From Chryseobacterium sp. MEBOG06 (GTDB lineage Bacteria > Bacteroidota > Bacteroidia > Flavobacteriales > Weeksellaceae): a stretch of DNA of 64,000 bases. The number at the start of each line of letters is the position of its first letter. The stretch's first letter is position 1. The notes beneath the pieces are model-generated. The model saw only the letters and a list, made by a program, of their open reading frames with translations. It had not been told where the DNA came from and searched no databases. The stretch spans positions 5,208,001 to 5,272,000 of the forward strand of contig NZ_CP084580.1 of assembly GCF_021869765.1 (NCBI RefSeq), written 5' to 3'. The translations under genes and the position numbers were made by a program. This document shows positions 52,027 through 60,349 of the stretch, piece by piece.

Positions 52027-52647
52027 TTATTTTGTTGAGATTAATTTTCCGTCTTTATAGACCTCTGTTTTTTCAATGCTTCCGTCTTCACGGTAATGAA
52101 CTCTGTTGCCATTCCTTTTGTCATTGGCAAATTCTGTTTCACGCTGTATCTTTCCTGATGGATAAAGCACTTTCCATTTTCCGGTGGCAAGGCCGTTGTC
52201 ATACTGGCCAATTTCTTTCACAGATTTTCCGTCTTCATGGAAGGTTCTGCTTTCCCCCTGCAATTTATTGAATTTATAATTGGAAATTTCAGTAACCTTA
52301 CCGGAAGGAGAGTAAAAAGTGGCAGTAAGGCTGTTGTCATAAATATTTTTTTCGCCATTTCTGAAAACTTCTTCAGAGGTCAGTACTCCGTTTTTATCAT
52401 AATAAGCCCATTTTTGAACCTTAAATCCTTTTTTGTATTCTCCTTTTGACTGTATTTTTCCATTATCATGGTAAAAAACAGCATTGCCATCAAGCTTTCC
52501 TTTTCTCCATTCAACACTATTTTTCACCTGTCCGTTTTCATAGAACTCCTTGCAGTTTCCTTCCTGAAGCCCGTCTTTATATCCACAAGGTTTCTGTGCA
52601 AAAATAAGGGTAGAGGCAGAAAAAAATAATATAAAAATATACTTCAT
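52027..52647 (-). CDS. Exported MORN-variant repeat protein (YwqK-like)
   Basis: 206 residues from the ATG at 52647. Signal peptide MKYIFILFFSASTLIFAQ. The mature part has about seven variant MORN repeats of the form Y-x-x-G-[KQ]-[IL]-x-x-x-x-x-[YF]-x-x-G-K (FYENGQVKNSVEWRKGKLDG, FYHDNGKIQSKGEYKKG, YDKNGVLTSEEVF, FHEDGKSVKEIGQYDNG, YPSGKIQRETEFANDKRNG, YREDGSIEKTEVYKDG). NCBI often labels this architecture 'YwqK family antitoxin', but no toxin partner is adjacent and the signal peptide argues for a surface role. Confidence 0.85.
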   Translation of the reverse strand: MKYIFILFFSASTLIFAQKPCGYKDGLQEGNCKEFYENGQVKNSVEWRKGKLDGNAVFYHDNGKIQSKGEYKKGFKVQKWAYYDKNGVLTSEEVFRNGEKNIYDNSLTATFYSPSGKVTEISNYKFNKLQGESRTFHEDGKSVKEIGQYDNGLATGKWKVLYPSGKIQRETEFANDKRNGNRVHYREDGSIEKTEVYKDGKLISTK

Positions 52648-52679
52648 GGCTGTTTTTATTTCAAAAATAGTAAAATACT

Positions 52680-52687
52680 TATATTTG
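52680..52687 (+). promoter_or_regulatory. Possible -7 box of the exported-protein gene
   Basis: TATATTTG fits TAnnTTTG, 16 bases before the ATG at 52703. The 55-base divergent spacer has no clear -33. Confidence 0.35.
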
Positions 52688-52702
52688 ATTCCAAAATATA
52701 CT

Positions 52703-53302
52703 ATGAAAAAATTATTCATTTTATTTATTCTTATGATTGCTTTTATGCACTCAAAAGCTCAAAACACCTATTATCCTCAAGCTTTTTTTGATAAAAAACT
52801 GGCCAGAGACATGCTTGGTTTTGGAAATTCAACCATTGAAGGAGTTGCTTCTACCAAACAAAAAACATCTCTGGGAATTAAGCCTCTTCTCGGAGAAAAA
52901 CATTACGCGAAACAGGGAACTGTAGTTATGCTTTTTCCGGTGACTCCTTATTTTGAGGAGTTTTATGATATGAGAAGAAAATATGAAAACAAAAAAACTA
53001 CAGTGTATATGTCTGAAGATGCTTTTAAATATAGAGTGGAAGCCTTAACAGATGACCATGGAAGATTTAAATTCGAAAAACTGAAACCGGGAAAGTATTA
53101 TCTTGAGACTATTATCAATTTCACAGCATCGGCAAGCTATCAGAAACAGACAGGAACTACAGATACTTATAACGGAATGGGTGGATATATGTATTCCACA
53201 CCTATATATAATACATTTTTCTACGGGTACTCTGCGGCCAACAGAGAAAGTAAATTTGTAGAAATAAAACAGGACGGCGAATTAAAAGAAATCAAGCTTT
53301 AA
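52703..53302 (+). CDS. Hypothetical exported protein with carboxypeptidase-regulatory-like region
   Basis: 199 residues from the ATG at 52703 (the frame opens 57 bases earlier, but the segment is not signal-like). Signal peptide MKKLFILFILMIAFMHSKAQ. A C-terminal half with DDHGRFKFEKLKPGKYYLETIINF is the classic last strand set of a carboxypeptidase-regulatory-like (transthyretin-type) fold. The N-terminal half is unclear (FFDKKLARDMLGFGNSTIEGVASTKQ). Divergent from the MORN-variant gene. Function unknown. Confidence 0.75.
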   Translation: MKKLFILFILMIAFMHSKAQNTYYPQAFFDKKLARDMLGFGNSTIEGVASTKQKTSLGIKPLLGEKHYAKQGTVVMLFPVTPYFEEFYDMRRKYENKKTTVYMSEDAFKYRVEALTDDHGRFKFEKLKPGKYYLETIINFTASASYQKQTGTTDTYNGMGGYMYSTPIYNTFFYGYSAANRESKFVEIKQDGELKEIKL

Positions 53303-53316
53303 AAGCTTGATTTCTT
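53286..53316. terminator. Palindromic bidirectional terminator covering both stop codons
   Basis: AAGAAATCAAGCTTT, one base, then AAAGCTTGATTTCTT: a 15-bp perfect palindrome that contains the plus-strand stop (53300-53302) and reaches the minus-strand stop at 53315. Convergent genes share it. Confidence 0.8.
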
Positions 53317-54193
53317 ATTTTCTGTTCATAATCTGATGTACGTTTTTTTCAATATTCTGGGCCAGCACTTCCATAGGGATGTCATTTTCATCATTGTTGA
53401 ACGGATCTTCAATCTCTTCGGCAATAAGCTCAAGGCTCATCAGAACATAATATACAAAAACGGTAAGGGGGATCATGAAAAGTCCAATGTTAATCACGTA
53501 GGCTATGGGCAAAGCAAAAACATACAGGATAATAAACTTTTTAATAAAAGACGAATAAGAATAGGGAATCGGAGTATTTTTGATTCTCTCACAACCCCCA
53601 CATACATCCAGGAACCCGGAAAGCTGGGTGTCCAGATACAGCATTTCAATTTCTGAAATCTTTCCTTCTTTTTTCAGCTGATTCAGCTTATGGGTTAAAA
53701 GGATAATTATTTCACTTGGGCCATGATTTTTCAATGACTTTTCAATCTCAGAATAATCTTCATCCAAAGCAAGTCTCGTAGATTCTTTGGAAAGATGTTT
53801 GGCTAAAAAGTGTGGAAAGAATTTTAAATATCTTGCAATCTGTTCTGCATCCTGACGATTGTCTGCAAGAATAGTATTGATTTTTATAGAAAAATTTCGG
53901 GTATCATTCACCAGTTTTCCCCAAAGCTTTCTTCCCTCCCACCATCTGTCATAAGCAGTATTTGTTCTGAAAACCAACAGAAGAGAAAGTACAAAGCCCA
54001 GTAAAGAATGAATCATTCCTACATTGCTGATCCCTGACTTTGAAGTAAGATGAAAATATTCCACCTCCAGATATTGAATTCCCCAGGAATATAATCCTAC
54101 AAGGATCATGCTTGGAAAAAGAATTTTTAGGGTATCACTTTTGTGTAAGCTGAAAAGGATTTTAAGGAAATGCTTGGTATTGTAGACTCTCAT
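53315..54193 (-). CDS. Bestrophin family anion channel-like protein
   Basis: 292 residues from the ATG at 54193 (a GTG six codons earlier is possible). Motifs of the UPF0187/bestrophin family: LFPSMILVGLYSWGIQYL, HSLLGFVLSLLLVFRTNTAYDRWWEGRKLWGKLVNDTRN (conserved pore region), a helical middle, and IPYSYSSFIKKFIILYVFALP with ELIAEEIEDPF near the C-terminus. Likely an inner-membrane channel for anions; physiological role unknown. A TATATTTG box on this strand lies at 54211-54218. Confidence 0.9.
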   Translation of the reverse strand: MRVYNTKHFLKILFSLHKSDTLKILFPSMILVGLYSWGIQYLEVEYFHLTSKSGISNVGMIHSLLGFVLSLLLVFRTNTAYDRWWEGRKLWGKLVNDTRNFSIKINTILADNRQDAEQIARYLKFFPHFLAKHLSKESTRLALDEDYSEIEKSLKNHGPSEIIILLTHKLNQLKKEGKISEIEMLYLDTQLSGFLDVCGGCERIKNTPIPYSYSSFIKKFIILYVFALPIAYVINIGLFMIPLTVFVYYVLMSLELIAEEIEDPFNNDENDIPMEVLAQNIEKNVHQIMNRK

Positions 54194-54210
54194 AAATTCA
54201 CTTAATACCA

Positions 54211-54218
54211 CAAATATA
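54211..54218 (-). promoter_or_regulatory. Possible -7 box of the bestrophin gene
   Basis: Reads TATATTTG on the minus strand, 18 bases before the chosen ATG and overlapping the alternative GTG, which supports the ATG start. Confidence 0.4.
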
Positions 54219-54341
54219 ATTTTTTTTCATTTAGTAATGACTGACGAAAAACTGTTACATTTATTTGAGAGAAGTTCTTCTTTTAAAATTTTTTCGAGTA
54301 TCAAAAAAACACTATTTTTATTTCCCCAAAATACAAAATAC

Positions 54342-55229
54342 ATGATCCTCGAAAACGTAGATGTCGTCAATGATATCAGTAAAGAAGATTTTCAGAAAAA
54401 TTATTTCAAAAAGCAAAAACCTCTTTTAATCAAGAATTTTGCAAGCCGCTGGTCTGCTTTTGACAAATGGAATCTGGCTTATATCCGCGAAAAAGCAGGA
54501 GGTCAGGAAATACCGCTGTATAATAATAAACCCGCTGATGCTGCTAAAAGTTCTGATGCTCCGGTGGCCCGTATGAAAATGAAGGATTATATTGATACTA
54601 TAAAAAGCAAGCCTTCAGATCTGCGTATCTTTTTCTATATTATTACGGATAAACTGCCCGAACTCTTGAAAAACTTTACCTATCCGGATCTTGGGATAAA
54701 GTTTTTTAAAAGACTGCCTACTTTGTTTTTCGGTGGCAGTGAGGCTCATGTTTTAATGCATTATGATGTTGATTTGGGTGATTTTATGCATATCCATTTT
54801 GAAGGGAAAAAGAGAATTTTACTGTTTGACCAGAAGCAGTCGCCTTTTCTATATAAAGTTCCGTTATCGGTCCATACAATTTATGATCTGGACTATGAAA
54901 ATCCTGATTATGAAAAGTTTCCGGCTTTACAATATGCGAAAGGATATGAGATTTTCATGGAACATGGGGATGCCCTTTTTATTCCAGGGGCATTCTGGCA
55001 TTTCAACAGATATCTGGAACCCGGATTTTCCCTTTCGTTACGAGCTCTTCCCAATAAACCGAAGACTTTTGCCAATATGCTGTATCATGTTTTCGTGATG
55101 AGGTATACAGATAAACTGATGCGTAAACTGTTTAAAGCTAAATGGGTGAATTACAAGCAGCAATGGGCATATAAGAAAAGCTCAGAAGCATTGGAGGTGC
55201 ATCTGAAATCTGAAAAACAAAATAACTGA
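54342..55229 (+). CDS. Cupin-like/JmjC-type oxygenase-like protein
   Basis: 295 residues from the ATG at 54342. It has the jelly-roll iron-site pattern HxD...H: His140-x-Asp142 in LMHYDVDLGDFMHIHFEGKKRILLF and His220 in DALFIPGAFWHFNR, as in cupin_8/JmjC-like 2-oxoglutarate oxygenases. N-terminal NYFKKQKPLLIKNFASRWSAFDKW is also typical. The frame stays open to 54237 (35 more codons), but the family normally begins near MILENVDVV. The substrate, usually a protein side chain, is unknown. Confidence 0.85.
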   Translation: MILENVDVVNDISKEDFQKNYFKKQKPLLIKNFASRWSAFDKWNLAYIREKAGGQEIPLYNNKPADAAKSSDAPVARMKMKDYIDTIKSKPSDLRIFFYIITDKLPELLKNFTYPDLGIKFFKRLPTLFFGGSEAHVLMHYDVDLGDFMHIHFEGKKRILLFDQKQSPFLYKVPLSVHTIYDLDYENPDYEKFPALQYAKGYEIFMEHGDALFIPGAFWHFNRYLEPGFSLSLRALPNKPKTFANMLYHVFVMRYTDKLMRKLFKAKWVNYKQQWAYKKSSEALEVHLKSEKQNN

Positions 55230-55255
55230 CTTTATGTTTTGCTCTTAAATTAAGA

Positions 55256-55786
55256 TTATTTATTTATTAACCCGAAGATGGTTGCATCTACGAATTTTCC
55301 TTTTTCAAAAAAGAAGTCTTTTAAAGTACCTTCTTTGCTGAAATTGAGAGACGACAGCAGCCTTTCAGAAGATATATTGGAAGGATCGATAAAGGCGTCT
55401 ACCCTGTGTAACCTCATTGTTTCAAAACCAAAGGTAAGAATAGGAAGAATGGCTTCTTTCATATAGGACTGCTGCCAGAATTTTGGGTTAAGTTCATAAC
55501 CTATCTCTGCCCGGAAATGCTCCCTGTACCAGTTGTGGTAGCCGCAGGTTCCAATAACTTGCTTTTCAGATTTTAATTCCAGTGCCCATCTGAATCCTTT
55601 CCCTTTCTCAAATTCACCATTAAAGTGCCTAATGATGTGTTGGGCATCTTCCAAATTTTGAAAGGGAGCCAGATCATAATATTCCATAACCTCATTCAGA
55701 GAAAAATATTCAAAAAGATCTTCAGTGTCGTTATGGGTAAGTTGCCGTAAAATAAGCCTTTCGGTCTCTAAAACAGGAAATTCCAT
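55256..55786 (-). CDS. GNAT family N-acetyltransferase (RimJ/RimL-like)
   Basis: 176 residues from the ATG at 55786 (an upstream in-frame start would add a hydrophobic, improbable segment). FPVLETERLILRQLTHNDTEDLFEYFS is the family opening; IGTCGYHNWYREHFRAEIGYELNPKFWQQSYMKEAILPILTFGFETMRLHRVDAFIDPSNISSERLLSSLNF is the acetyl-CoA-binding and acceptor part. A second RimJ/RimL-type gene sits at 37916; the two are not near-identical. Confidence 0.9.
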   Translation of the reverse strand: MEFPVLETERLILRQLTHNDTEDLFEYFSLNEVMEYYDLAPFQNLEDAQHIIRHFNGEFEKGKGFRWALELKSEKQVIGTCGYHNWYREHFRAEIGYELNPKFWQQSYMKEAILPILTFGFETMRLHRVDAFIDPSNISSERLLSSLNFSKEGTLKDFFFEKGKFVDATIFGLINK

Positions 55787-55888
55787 ATTAATATTTGATT
55801 TTATGGTGAAAATACAACTAATTAATGATACCAAAAAGAGGATAATATTAACCAAGAAACAAATCTCAAAACCCTGAATTTATTTTTT

Positions 55889-55896
55889 TAAATTTG
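55889..55896 (+). promoter_or_regulatory. Possible -7 box of mutS
   Basis: TAAATTTG fits TAnnTTTG; the expected transcription start would be about 10 bases before the ATG at 55913, so a very short leader. No good -33 element is seen. Confidence 0.35.
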
Positions 55897-55912
55897 GGGT
55901 TCATTTTTTACT

Positions 55913-58504
55913 ATGGCAAAATCGAAGAAGGAAACCCCGTTAATGACGCAGTACAATACCATCAAGGGTAAATACCCGGATGCACTTTTACTTTTCAGAG
56001 TAGGGGACTTTTATGAAACTTTTGGGCAGGATGCAGTGAAAACATCCCAAATCCTGGGTATTGTTCTTACCAAGAGAAATAATGGAGAAGGAAGTGTGGA
56101 ACTTGCAGGGTTTCCGCACCATTCAATAGATTCTTATCTTCCAAAACTGGTAAGAGCAGGAATGAGAGTGGCTATCTGTGATCAGCTGGAAGACCCGAAA
56201 ATGGTAAAGGGAATTGTAAAGAGAGGGGTAACCGAGCTGGTGACGCCAGGAGTTACCTTCAATGACCAGGTCCTGAACTCGAAAAAGAATAATTTTCTTC
56301 TTTCCTTACATAAAGAGAAAGAAAAATACGGAATAGCCTTAGTAGATATCTCTACAGGAGAATTTTTGGTAAGCGAAGGGAATCTGGAAAAACTATTGCA
56401 TATTGTCAATACTTTTGATCCAAGTGAGATTATTTATCAGAGAAGTTCACAGATCCCGGAACAGTTTAAAAATAAAAATGCTTTTAAACTTGAAGACTGG
56501 GCTTTTCAATATAATTTTGCCTACGATAAACTAACCAATCATTTCAAAACTAAATCTTTAAAAGGATTTGGAGTAGAAAATATTCCATTAGCGATTACAG
56601 CTGCAGGTGCTATTTTTGCCTATCTTGTTGAAGATACCCACCACAATCTGCTTGCCCATATTACAAAACTTCAGGTTATTCCACAGGAAGATTATCTGAT
56701 GATGGATAATTTTACCTTAAGAAACCTGGAAATTGTCTATCCAAGTAATCCACAGGGAAAATCACTATTGGATATTATAGACAAAACGTCTACTCCAATG
56801 GGAGGAAGACTATTGAGGAGAAGAATTATTCTTCCCTTAAAATCTGTGGATGAGATTATGAGAAGGCTTTCTCTGATTGATTTCTTAAACGAGAACGACC
56901 ATCTGAAATATGAGATCTGCCAACTGCTGAAGTCTATATCTGATCTGGACAGACTGATGGGAAAACTGGCAGCCGAGAAAATTTCGCCAAGAGAATTGGG
57001 ACATCTGCGCCAGAGTTTAATTAATATTCATAAAATCAAAGCTTTATTGCATCCTCATGCAGATGTACTGGCATGGCTTGAACCTTTATTTGATCTGGAA
57101 GAACTGATTAAATTTTTACAGAATCACCTTAATGAAGAGCTTCCGGTAAGCATTGCCAAAGGAAATGTCATTAAAGAAGGGGTCTCTGAAGAACTGGACA
57201 GATTGAGAAATCTACAGAGCAAAGGCCGCGGATTCCTGGATGATATGTGCCAGAGGGAAATTGAAAGAACAGGAATTACTAGCCTTAAAATTGATTTTAA
57301 TAATGTTTTCGGGTATTATATTGAAGTAAGAAATACCCATAAAGATAAAGTTCCTGATGACTGGGTAAGAAAACAGACCCTTGTGAATGCTGAAAGATAT
57401 ATCACCGAAGAACTGAAGGAATATGAGAGTCAGATTCTGGGGGCCGAAGAAAAAATCGGTGTGCTGGAAACCTCTCTGTACAGAAATCTGTGCGCAGAAA
57501 CCATGGTTTATATTGATCAGATTCAGGGGAATTCCAACATCATTGCCCAGCTTGATGTTGCCTCCGGATTATCCGAACTTGCTGTTTCAGAAAGCTATAC
57601 AAAGCCTATTCTGAATGATGGCTATGCAATTGATTTAAAAGAAGCAAGACATCCCATTATAGAGAATGCGCTTCCATTGGGAGAGAAATACATTCCGAAT
57701 GACATCTTTCTGGATAAAGATTCTCAGCAGATCATTATGGTTACAGGACCGAACATGGCCGGTAAGTCGGCAATCCTTCGTCAGACGGCTATCGTATGTC
57801 TTTTGGCGCAGATTGGTAGTTTTGTGCCGGCAAAGCATGCTGAGATCGGAATGCTGGATAAAATTTTTACTAGGGTAGGGGCTACTGATAATATTTCAGC
57901 AGGTGAATCTACATTTATGGTAGAAATGAATGAAGCGGCGAATATTCTGAATAATATTTCTGAGCGAAGCCTTATTTTACTTGATGAGATTGGACGTGGA
58001 ACTTCTACTTATGATGGAGTTTCTATTGCCTGGGCGATTGCAGAATATCTGCATCAGCATACTACACAGGCTAAAACGTTGTTTGCAACCCATTATCATG
58101 AGTTGAATGAAATGACGGTCAACTTTGAAAGGGTGAAAAACTTCCATGTGTCTATTCAGGAGAATAAAGGAAATATTATTTTTCTTAGAAAACTTGTGCC
58201 GGGAGGAAGTGAACATAGCTTCGGTATTCATGTGGCAAAACTGGCCGGAATGCCTGCAAAAGTAGTAAATAGGGCGAATGAAATCCTTAAAACACTTGAA
58301 GCCAGCAGAACACAGGGCGGCGGAAGTACATCAGAAAACATAAAAAGGGTAACCGAAGAAAATATGCAGCTTTCTTTCTTCCAGCTTGATGACCCCGTTT
58401 TGGAAAATATCCGTGAAGAACTGACAAAAATAGATATCAATACACTGACTCCTATTGAAGCTCTAATGAAGCTTAATGCAATAAAAAAAATGATTGGAAA
58501 GTAA
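55913..58504 (+). CDS. mutS: DNA mismatch repair protein MutS
   Basis: Recognises mispairs and starts repair. 863 residues, full length. The mismatch-binding motif FYE is at residues 33-35 (GDFYETFG). The connector, lever/clamp (LLRRRIILPLKSVDEIMRRLSLIDFL) and ATPase parts follow in order. Walker A GPNMAGKS is at 612-619; STFMVEMNEAANIL, LILLDEIGRGTSTYDG and ATHYHELN follow. The stop codon lies in the loop of its terminator. It is a single gene. Confidence 0.96.
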   Translation: MAKSKKETPLMTQYNTIKGKYPDALLLFRVGDFYETFGQDAVKTSQILGIVLTKRNNGEGSVELAGFPHHSIDSYLPKLVRAGMRVAICDQLEDPKMVKGIVKRGVTELVTPGVTFNDQVLNSKKNNFLLSLHKEKEKYGIALVDISTGEFLVSEGNLEKLLHIVNTFDPSEIIYQRSSQIPEQFKNKNAFKLEDWAFQYNFAYDKLTNHFKTKSLKGFGVENIPLAITAAGAIFAYLVEDTHHNLLAHITKLQVIPQEDYLMMDNFTLRNLEIVYPSNPQGKSLLDIIDKTSTPMGGRLLRRRIILPLKSVDEIMRRLSLIDFLNENDHLKYEICQLLKSISDLDRLMGKLAAEKISPRELGHLRQSLINIHKIKALLHPHADVLAWLEPLFDLEELIKFLQNHLNEELPVSIAKGNVIKEGVSEELDRLRNLQSKGRGFLDDMCQREIERTGITSLKIDFNNVFGYYIEVRNTHKDKVPDDWVRKQTLVNAERYITEELKEYESQILGAEEKIGVLETSLYRNLCAETMVYIDQIQGNSNIIAQLDVASGLSELAVSESYTKPILNDGYAIDLKEARHPIIENALPLGEKYIPNDIFLDKDSQQIIMVTGPNMAGKSAILRQTAIVCLLAQIGSFVPAKHAEIGMLDKIFTRVGATDNISAGESTFMVEMNEAANILNNISERSLILLDEIGRGTSTYDGVSIAWAIAEYLHQHTTQAKTLFATHYHELNEMTVNFERVKNFHVSIQENKGNIIFLRKLVPGGSEHSFGIHVAKLAGMPAKVVNRANEILKTLEASRTQGGGSTSENIKRVTEENMQLSFFQLDDPVLENIREELTKIDINTLTPIEALMKLNAIKKMIGK

Positions 58505-58520
58505 TCCAATCATTTTTTTT
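58483..58520. terminator. Terminator overlapping the 3' end of mutS
   Basis: Perfect 16-bp stem A8TGATTGGA / TCCAATCAT8 with the mutS TAA in its 6-base loop; the last coding codons form the left arm. It has T runs on both strands, so it can also end the transcript of the minus-strand peptide gene at 58534. Confidence 0.88.
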
Positions 58521-58533
58521 ATTTGAGCAATCG

Positions 58534-58698
58534 TTAACAGCATAGTCCATCCTGAATACCAGGAACTCCGGACCGCTCTTCTCCGGTTTGCGGATCTGTG
58601 CAGCTTACTACTCTTGGGCAGACAGGTCTTCTTCCTCCGCTGATTTCTTTTAGCTCATTTTTTGTAAGTTTTCTTTTTTGAGTGTTTGTTTTTTTCAT
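58534..58698 (-). CDS. GG-leader Cys-rich small peptide A (bacteriocin-like)
   Basis: 54 residues. The N-terminal MKKTNTQKRKLTKNELKEISGG (residues 1-22) is a leader with the L-x-x-x-E-L-x-x-I-x-G-G form used for cleavage by C39-peptidase ABC exporters. The core has Cys27, Cys33 and a terminal Cys53-Cys54 with charged and proline residues. The other two peptides share the leader (QKRKL..xELKEIxGG) and the terminal CC. I recall small 'bacteriocin-like' proteins with such leaders in Chryseobacterium; toxicity is unproven. No transporter or immunity gene is adjacent. Confidence 0.8.
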   Translation of the reverse strand: MKKTNTQKRKLTKNELKEISGGRRPVCPRVVSCTDPQTGEERSGVPGIQDGLCC

Positions 58699-58811
58699 GA
58701 TAATTTTAATTTGGTAATTCTAAGATATGGTTTATTTTTTTAATTTAAGTATAAAATACTGAAAATTAATTGGTTATGTTGGTGGAAGATTGGTTGTTCA
58801 GAGGAGTTCTT

Positions 58812-58850
58812 TAAAAAAAAGTGATTGAAGATTTCTCTCCAATCACTTTC
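58812..58850 (-). terminator. Terminator between peptides B and A
   Basis: On the minus strand AAGTGATTG / CAATCACTT with a 12-base loop and a T8 run. It separates peptide A from the upstream pair, so A must have its own promoter. Confidence 0.8.
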
Positions 58851-58870
58851 AGAATGTTATAAATGTTATT

Positions 58871-59026
58871 TTAGCAGCATTGTCCTTTCGGAGTACATGA
58901 TCCTAATGTCATCTCTCCGTCAATATTACAAAAGCAAGCCATTAAACAGGTTGGTCCGCCTCCGCCGTTAATTTCTTTTAATTCGGCTTTGGTTAATTTT
59001 CTTTTTTGAATGTTTGTTTTTTTCAT
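58871..59026 (-). CDS. GG-leader Cys-rich small peptide B (bacteriocin-like)
   Basis: 51 residues. The leader MKKTNIQKRKLTKAELKEINGG (1-22) is nearly identical to peptide A. The core (residues 23-51) is the most Cys-rich of the three: Cys27, 31, 33, 44, 50 and 51, six cysteines in 29 residues, so disulfide or thioether formation is likely. It follows peptide C by 39 bases on the same strand and is probably cotranscribed with it. Confidence 0.8.
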   Translation of the reverse strand: MKKTNIQKRKLTKAELKEINGGGGPTCLMACFCNIDGEMTLGSCTPKGQCC

Positions 59027-59065
59027 AGTAGTTATAATTTAGTTTTTAGTTTTAAAGATGCTGGG

Positions 59066-59224
59066 TTAGCAGCAGAATCCGTCTTTTCCTACAAGGCCAG
59101 GTACCATTTCTCCTGAGTCAGGATTCATGCAGAATCCACGTAAGCATCTGGGAGCAGCCCCACCATTAATTTCTTTTAATTCTGATTTACCAAGCTTTCT
59201 TTTCTGAATGTTTAAGTTTTTCAT
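59066..59224 (-). CDS. GG-leader Cys-rich small peptide C (bacteriocin-like)
   Basis: 52 residues. The leader MKNLNIQKRKLGKSELKEINGG (1-22) matches the other two. The core has Cys28, Cys32 and terminal Cys51-Cys52. Its upstream DNA (ACCAAATTAAAATTATC before the ATG) is shared with peptide A, evidence of tandem duplication. A TATATTTG -7-like box lies at 59248-59255 on this strand, making C the first gene of a C-B transcript. Confidence 0.8.
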   Translation of the reverse strand: MKNLNIQKRKLGKSELKEINGGAAPRCLRGFCMNPDSGEMVPGLVGKDGFCC

Positions 59225-59247
59225 GATAATTTTAATTTGGTTACACC

Positions 59248-59255
59248 CAAATATA
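59248..59255 (-). promoter_or_regulatory. Probable -7 box for the peptide C-B transcript
   Basis: Reads TATATTTG on the minus strand, 24 bases before the ATG of peptide C. No clear -33. Confidence 0.45.
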
Positions 59256-59312
59256 CAAAATCATTCATTTAATTCTATAGAATGTGAAAAAATATATCTC
59301 CTTTAAAAAAAC

Positions 59313-59339
59313 AAAAAAGAGAACTTTAAGCTCTCTTTT
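59313..59339 (-). terminator. Terminator after the lipoprotein gene
   Basis: AAAAGAGA / TCTCTTTT with a 9-base loop; on the minus strand it ends in T6. It lies immediately behind the lipoprotein stop. Confidence 0.75.
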
Positions 59340-59340
59340 A

Positions 59341-60186
59341 TCATAAGTGATTATATTCGTAAATGTTTAATCCGCTATTGGTTACGTTGGTTTCAGCCTT
59401 ATTATAATAAGTTCTGGAATTCTTTGTAGGATAACCGCTGGCGTTATACTCATAGTTGGATTTAAAGATAGTCCATTCAGCACTTCCCGCTCCGTTATTG
59501 TAATTCAGTATACTATTATAACTTACAATGTTATGGGTAGAACCGTTTTCATCCTCAGTGTCAATAATTTTTAAGAATCCTGTTACATTTTTAAATGGAG
59601 CATTCTTAGTATCATACACAATCGGCTTCATGGTACCTGTTGCAGCATGAAATCCACCGGTATTAGCCGGTACAGCTGCCGTTTCTGTCCAGCTGCTCAG
59701 GGAGCCGTCCGTATTTAATATCGCATTTTTTGTCCCGGTTCTGGAACTGGAAGATCCTGAAAAACTTGCTACGTAGGATATCTTTACACTATTACCGGTA
59801 ATATAGCTATAATTTGTTTCTACAGTAGAAGTACCTCCGGATGAAAGAGAAGTTTCAGTGTATATTTTTTTACTCAATCTGCTGTTTCCATCATAAGCAT
59901 AAGTGGTTTTATAATTAGTATTTGCGCCGGAAGTGATCTGTTGAGTGATTAAGTTTCCCGAATACATAAAAGTGGTTACCTCACCATTGGTACTGTTGTT
60001 TATCTGAGCGATTTTCGAACCATTGTAAGTATATGTTGATACTTCTCCGTCCGAAATCATTTTCGTTACTAGAACTGGGCTGTTATCATTGTTGTTCCCA
60101 TTATTGTTGGATGAGTCATTGTCATCATTGCTGTCTGAGCAAGATGCCAAAAAAAGAATAGGTAGTAGTAAGTAATATTTTTTCAT
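59341..60186 (-). CDS. Hypothetical lipoprotein
   Basis: 281 residues from the ATG at 60186. Signal ends in the lipobox LASC, followed by a low-complexity Asp/Asn/Ser spacer (SDSNDDNDSSNNNGNNNDNS). The rest is repeated beta strand patterns of the YD-repeat type (STYTYNGSKIAQINNSTNGEVTTFMYSGNLITQQI, YAYDGNSRLSKKIY, NYEYNASGYPTKNSRTYY). Probably a surface or periplasmic lipoprotein; no enzyme motif is visible. The low-complexity spacer is typical of Bacteroidota surface lipoproteins. Confidence 0.82.
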   Translation of the reverse strand: MKKYYLLLPILFLASCSDSNDDNDSSNNNGNNNDNSPVLVTKMISDGEVSTYTYNGSKIAQINNSTNGEVTTFMYSGNLITQQITSGANTNYKTTYAYDGNSRLSKKIYTETSLSSGGTSTVETNYSYITGNSVKISYVASFSGSSSSRTGTKNAILNTDGSLSSWTETAAVPANTGGFHAATGTMKPIVYDTKNAPFKNVTGFLKIIDTEDENGSTHNIVSYNSILNYNNGAGSAEWTIFKSNYEYNASGYPTKNSRTYYNKAETNVTNSGLNIYEYNHL

Positions 60187-60349
60187 GGTTTCTAGTTTAA
60201 AAACGGGAGTAAAAGTATTAAAAAAAATCAATTATAGTAAATATAATAAAGGTAATACATAATAATTTTATGAAAAATATAATCTGTAGTGTAGGAAGAG
60301 AATTTTGTTTGGCAGGCGGTTGATTTATATTAATTTATTAAATTTGATT

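Noticed and set aside
52027..52647. Toxin-antitoxin label for the MORN-variant protein
   Set aside because: It has a signal peptide and no adjacent toxin gene; the label comes from a distant family name only.
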